From NCBI GenBank assembly GCA_005883085.1, contig VBAY01000045.1:1-5700 (forward strand): a stretch of DNA of 5,700 nt. The letters run 5' to 3'. Within the stretch, counting starts at the first letter, position 1; each line of letters opens with the position of its first letter. The notes under the pieces are model-generated. The model was not told the origin of the DNA, searched no databases, and was given only the letters and a program-made list of their open reading frames with translations. Shown in pieces: positions 3,861 through 5,700 of the stretch. The translations under genes were made by a program, and so were the position numbers. Source of the DNA: Candidatus Bathyarchaeota archaeon (GTDB lineage: Archaea > Thermoproteota > Bathyarchaeia > 40CM-2-53-6).

Positions 3861-5474
3861 TTGACCCTCGAACCTCCGCAGATCATCGGAAGAGGGACCT
3901 GGCTCGACAAGATCGCCGCGGATATCGTCGAGCGGGAGAAGAGACTCGGACGATCAGGAAAGTCCTTGCGAGTAGAGAGCGGCCTTGGAGCTTCTGGTAT
4001 CCCTCACATCGGGAGCTTTGGGGATGCTGCAAGAGCTCACGGGGTCAAGATGGCGCTCGACAACATAGGTGTCCCGACGGAACTCATCGCATTTTCGGAT
4101 GATATGGATGGGTTGAGAAGGGTCCCCGCGGGGTTCCCGAAGACGCTGTCAAAGTACCTCGGGTTCCCGGTTTCCAGCATCCCAGATCCATTCGATTGTC
4201 ACGAAAGTTATGGGCAACACATGAGTTCACTTCTTCTCGATGCTCTTGACAAGACGGGTATAGAATATCGCACAGTATCTGGGACTAGGGCCTACAGAGA
4301 GGGTTTGTTCAATGAACAAATTGACAAAATTCTTCGCAACTCCACAAAGGTGGGTCTGATTATCAAAGAAACTCTCGGCCAGGAGAAATACACAGAAACT
4401 CTACCCTATTTCCCTGTTTGCAAGAATTGTGGCCGAATATACACGACCAAAGCGCTCGAATACATTCCTGAGCGACACGTTGTGACATATGTCTGCGAAG
4501 GTATGCAACTTAGAGGAGGACTGCTCAAAGGTTGCGGTCACCGCGGCGAAGTTGATGTCAGGAAGGGAGAAGGAAAGCTCGCGTGGAAAGTCGAATTCGC
4601 CGCCAGATGGTCCGCCCTCAAGATCAACTACGAAGGATACGGAAAGGACCTCATTGAATCAGTAAGAGCAAACGACCGAATTATGGAAGAGGTCTTGAGT
4701 GAGCCTCCTCCCTTCCACACGAGATACGAGCATTTCATCGACAAGACAGGCTCCAAGATCTCCAAATCGGTCGGAAACGTCATAGCTCCGCAACTATGGC
4801 TGAAGTATGGTGCTCCGCAAACACTGCTTCTCCTCATGTTCAAGAGGAGCATTGGTTCTAGAGCGATCTGGGTTAAGGACATACCCATGTACGTCGCCGA
4901 ACTGGATGAGCTGGAGGACGTCTACTTCGGCCGCAAACAGGTGAGAGACCCAAAGGAACTCGCGAAGCTCAGAGGACTTTACGAATACTGTTGGAACATG
5001 AAGCCGCCATCAGCACCTTCGGTTCATGTTCCGCCCAATCTGTTGGTTTACCTTGTCAAAGTTGCTCCCAAGGGCAAAGAGACCGAATTCGTTCGAGAAA
5101 AGCTCGCAAGCTACGGCTACAAAGTGAACCCTTCAGACTCTGACTTCTTAGCGAGACTGGAAAGGGCGTCAAATTGGGCACGAGACATTGAGACCATCGC
5201 AACCAGAGAGATACAAATCGAAGGAAAAGAGAGAGACGCAGTACTCGAATTCGCCGGAATAATCAACGCGAGCACCGACGAGGTCTATCTGCAAAACGCC
5301 GTATTCACAATAGCGAAAAAGCACGGCCTTGAACCAGGCCCATTTTTCAAGACACTATACCGGATACTGATTGGAGCCGATTCTGGACCCAGACTGGGAC
5401 CATACATCCTCGCCATGGGCAGGGAGAACGTAGCATCCGCTCTGGTCGCGGCCGCAAGATCTTCAAAGGGATAA
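3861..5474 (+). CDS. lysK: lysyl-tRNA synthetase, class I
   Basis: This enzyme joins lysine to tRNA-Lys in the cytoplasm using ATP. The class I form is typical of archaea and some bacteria and is unrelated to the class II LysS. The 537-residue product is of normal length. The Rossmann catalytic domain opens with LRVESGLGASGIPHIGSF, in which PHIGS (48-52) is the HIGH signature, and the KMSKS signature is KISKS (299-303). A zinc-binding insertion lies between them, with C187-x2-C190 and then C212 and C225 (CEG, KGCGHRG). The family block GKLAWKVEFAARW follows at about 238-250. The C-terminal alpha-helical part (about 340-537) carries anticodon recognition. The start codon is TTG: an in-frame TGA at 3828-3830 closes the frame upstream, no ATG or GTG lies between, and the next in-frame ATG would fall after the HIGH motif. 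The RimI-like gene follows after seven bases, so the two are probably co-transcribed. Confidence 0.97.
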   Translation: MTLEPPQIIGRGTWLDKIAADIVEREKRLGRSGKSLRVESGLGASGIPHIGSFGDAARAHGVKMALDNIGVPTELIAFSDDMDGLRRVPAGFPKTLSKYLGFPVSSIPDPFDCHESYGQHMSSLLLDALDKTGIEYRTVSGTRAYREGLFNEQIDKILRNSTKVGLIIKETLGQEKYTETLPYFPVCKNCGRIYTTKALEYIPERHVVTYVCEGMQLRGGLLKGCGHRGEVDVRKGEGKLAWKVEFAARWSALKINYEGYGKDLIESVRANDRIMEEVLSEPPPFHTRYEHFIDKTGSKISKSVGNVIAPQLWLKYGAPQTLLLLMFKRSIGSRAIWVKDIPMYVAELDELEDVYFGRKQVRDPKELAKLRGLYEYCWNMKPPSAPSVHVPPNLLVYLVKVAPKGKETEFVREKLASYGYKVNPSDSDFLARLERASNWARDIETIATREIQIEGKERDAVLEFAGIINASTDEVYLQNAVFTIAKKHGLEPGPFFKTLYRILIGADSGPRLGPYILAMGRENVASALVAAARSSKG

Positions 5475-5481
5475 GGATCAG

Positions 5482-5700
5482 TTGCAAACAACCGAGGAGG
5501 TTAACATCCGAGCAGTAAACCAGGACGACATTGAACGGGTCTCAATGCTCGAGCAGGCAAGCTTCAACGATCCGTATCCATCTTACTTTCTGTCTGAACT
5601 CGCGCGAGACAATCCGGAAACCTTTCTCGTGCTCACCCTCAACAACGAGATCGTAGGCTATGGGGTTGTCGATCGATGGGAGGACCATGATCACTTGATC
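5482..5700 (+). CDS. GNAT-family N-acetyltransferase, RimI-like, 3'-truncated by the window edge
   Basis: The first 73 residues are visible. They show the opening half of a GNAT domain: strand beta1 IRAVNQDDIERVSMLEQASF, the DPYPSYFLSEL helix region, and strands TFLVLTLNNEIVGYGVVD. The pattern of a conserved acidic residue before Phe, then Y-F, then the IVGY beta-hairpin is that of RimI/Ard1-type enzymes, which acetylate protein N-termini such as ribosomal proteins with acetyl-CoA. The acetyl-CoA loop (Q/RxxGxG/A) lies beyond the window, so the subtype is open. I chose TTG at 5482, seven bases after the lysK stop, with AGGA shortly before it. A much stronger GAGGAGGT (5494-5501) lies eight codons into the region and points to a start at or near the ATC at 5506, where RimI homologues usually begin, so the first eight residues are doubtful. 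Probably co-transcribed with lysK. Confidence 0.82.
   Translation, partial: MQTTEEVNIRAVNQDDIERVSMLEQASFNDPYPSYFLSELARDNPETFLVLTLNNEIVGYGVVDRWEDHDHLI

Overview
The window looks like a piece of an archaeal chromosome. The strongest signs are a class I lysyl-tRNA synthetase of archaeal type and a tRNA-Arg(CCG) gene interrupted by two short introns of the bulge-helix-bulge (BHB) kind. Supporting signs are TATA-like promoters, T-rich termination signals, frequent GTG/TTG starts, and a secreted beta-sandwich protein with a membrane anchor of a style common in archaea. I infer a TACK-group archaeon (Thermoproteota, for example a Bathyarchaeia or Nitrososphaeria relative), because multi-intron tRNAs with non-canonical intron sites are concentrated there. 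The sequence alone does not fix the lineage.

Layout. (1) Positions 2-1283, plus strand: the 3' part of a 3-hydroxybutyryl-CoA dehydrogenase gene overlaps by 11 bases a gene for a divergent cobalamin-binding (corrinoid-protein-like) protein, so the two are translationally coupled. Two hairpins and a T6 run follow. (2) 1384-1512, plus: tRNA-Arg(CCG) with a 36-nt intron in the D-loop and an 18-nt intron at the canonical 37/38 site. The spliced product is a regular 75-nt cloverleaf. (3) 1656-2099, minus: a small membrane-anchored or secreted protein with four clustered cysteines. (4) About 2100-2324: a non-coding stretch with inverted repeats, including a T-arm-like hairpin followed by what resembles an acceptor strand and GCCA. 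(5) 2325-2495, plus: a 56-residue protein (64 with an alternative GTG start) with a RanBP2-type zinc finger. (6) 2739-3716, minus: a complete aldo-keto reductase of the Kv-beta/AKR6-like group, convergent with the zinc-finger gene. (7) 3861-5474, plus: lysyl-tRNA synthetase class I, divergent from the reductase, followed 7 bases later by the start of a GNAT (RimI-like) acetyltransferase that runs off the window.

How the genes fit together. The first pair suggests acyl-CoA or C4 metabolism beside a B12-dependent step, though the B12 partner enzyme is not in view. The tRNA, LysRS and RimI-like genes serve translation and ribosomal or N-terminal protein modification. The others appear to be independent single genes. 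I see no mobile element, CRISPR array or defence system. The most unusual item is the two-intron tRNA, in particular the pairing of its D-loop intron with the D-stem.
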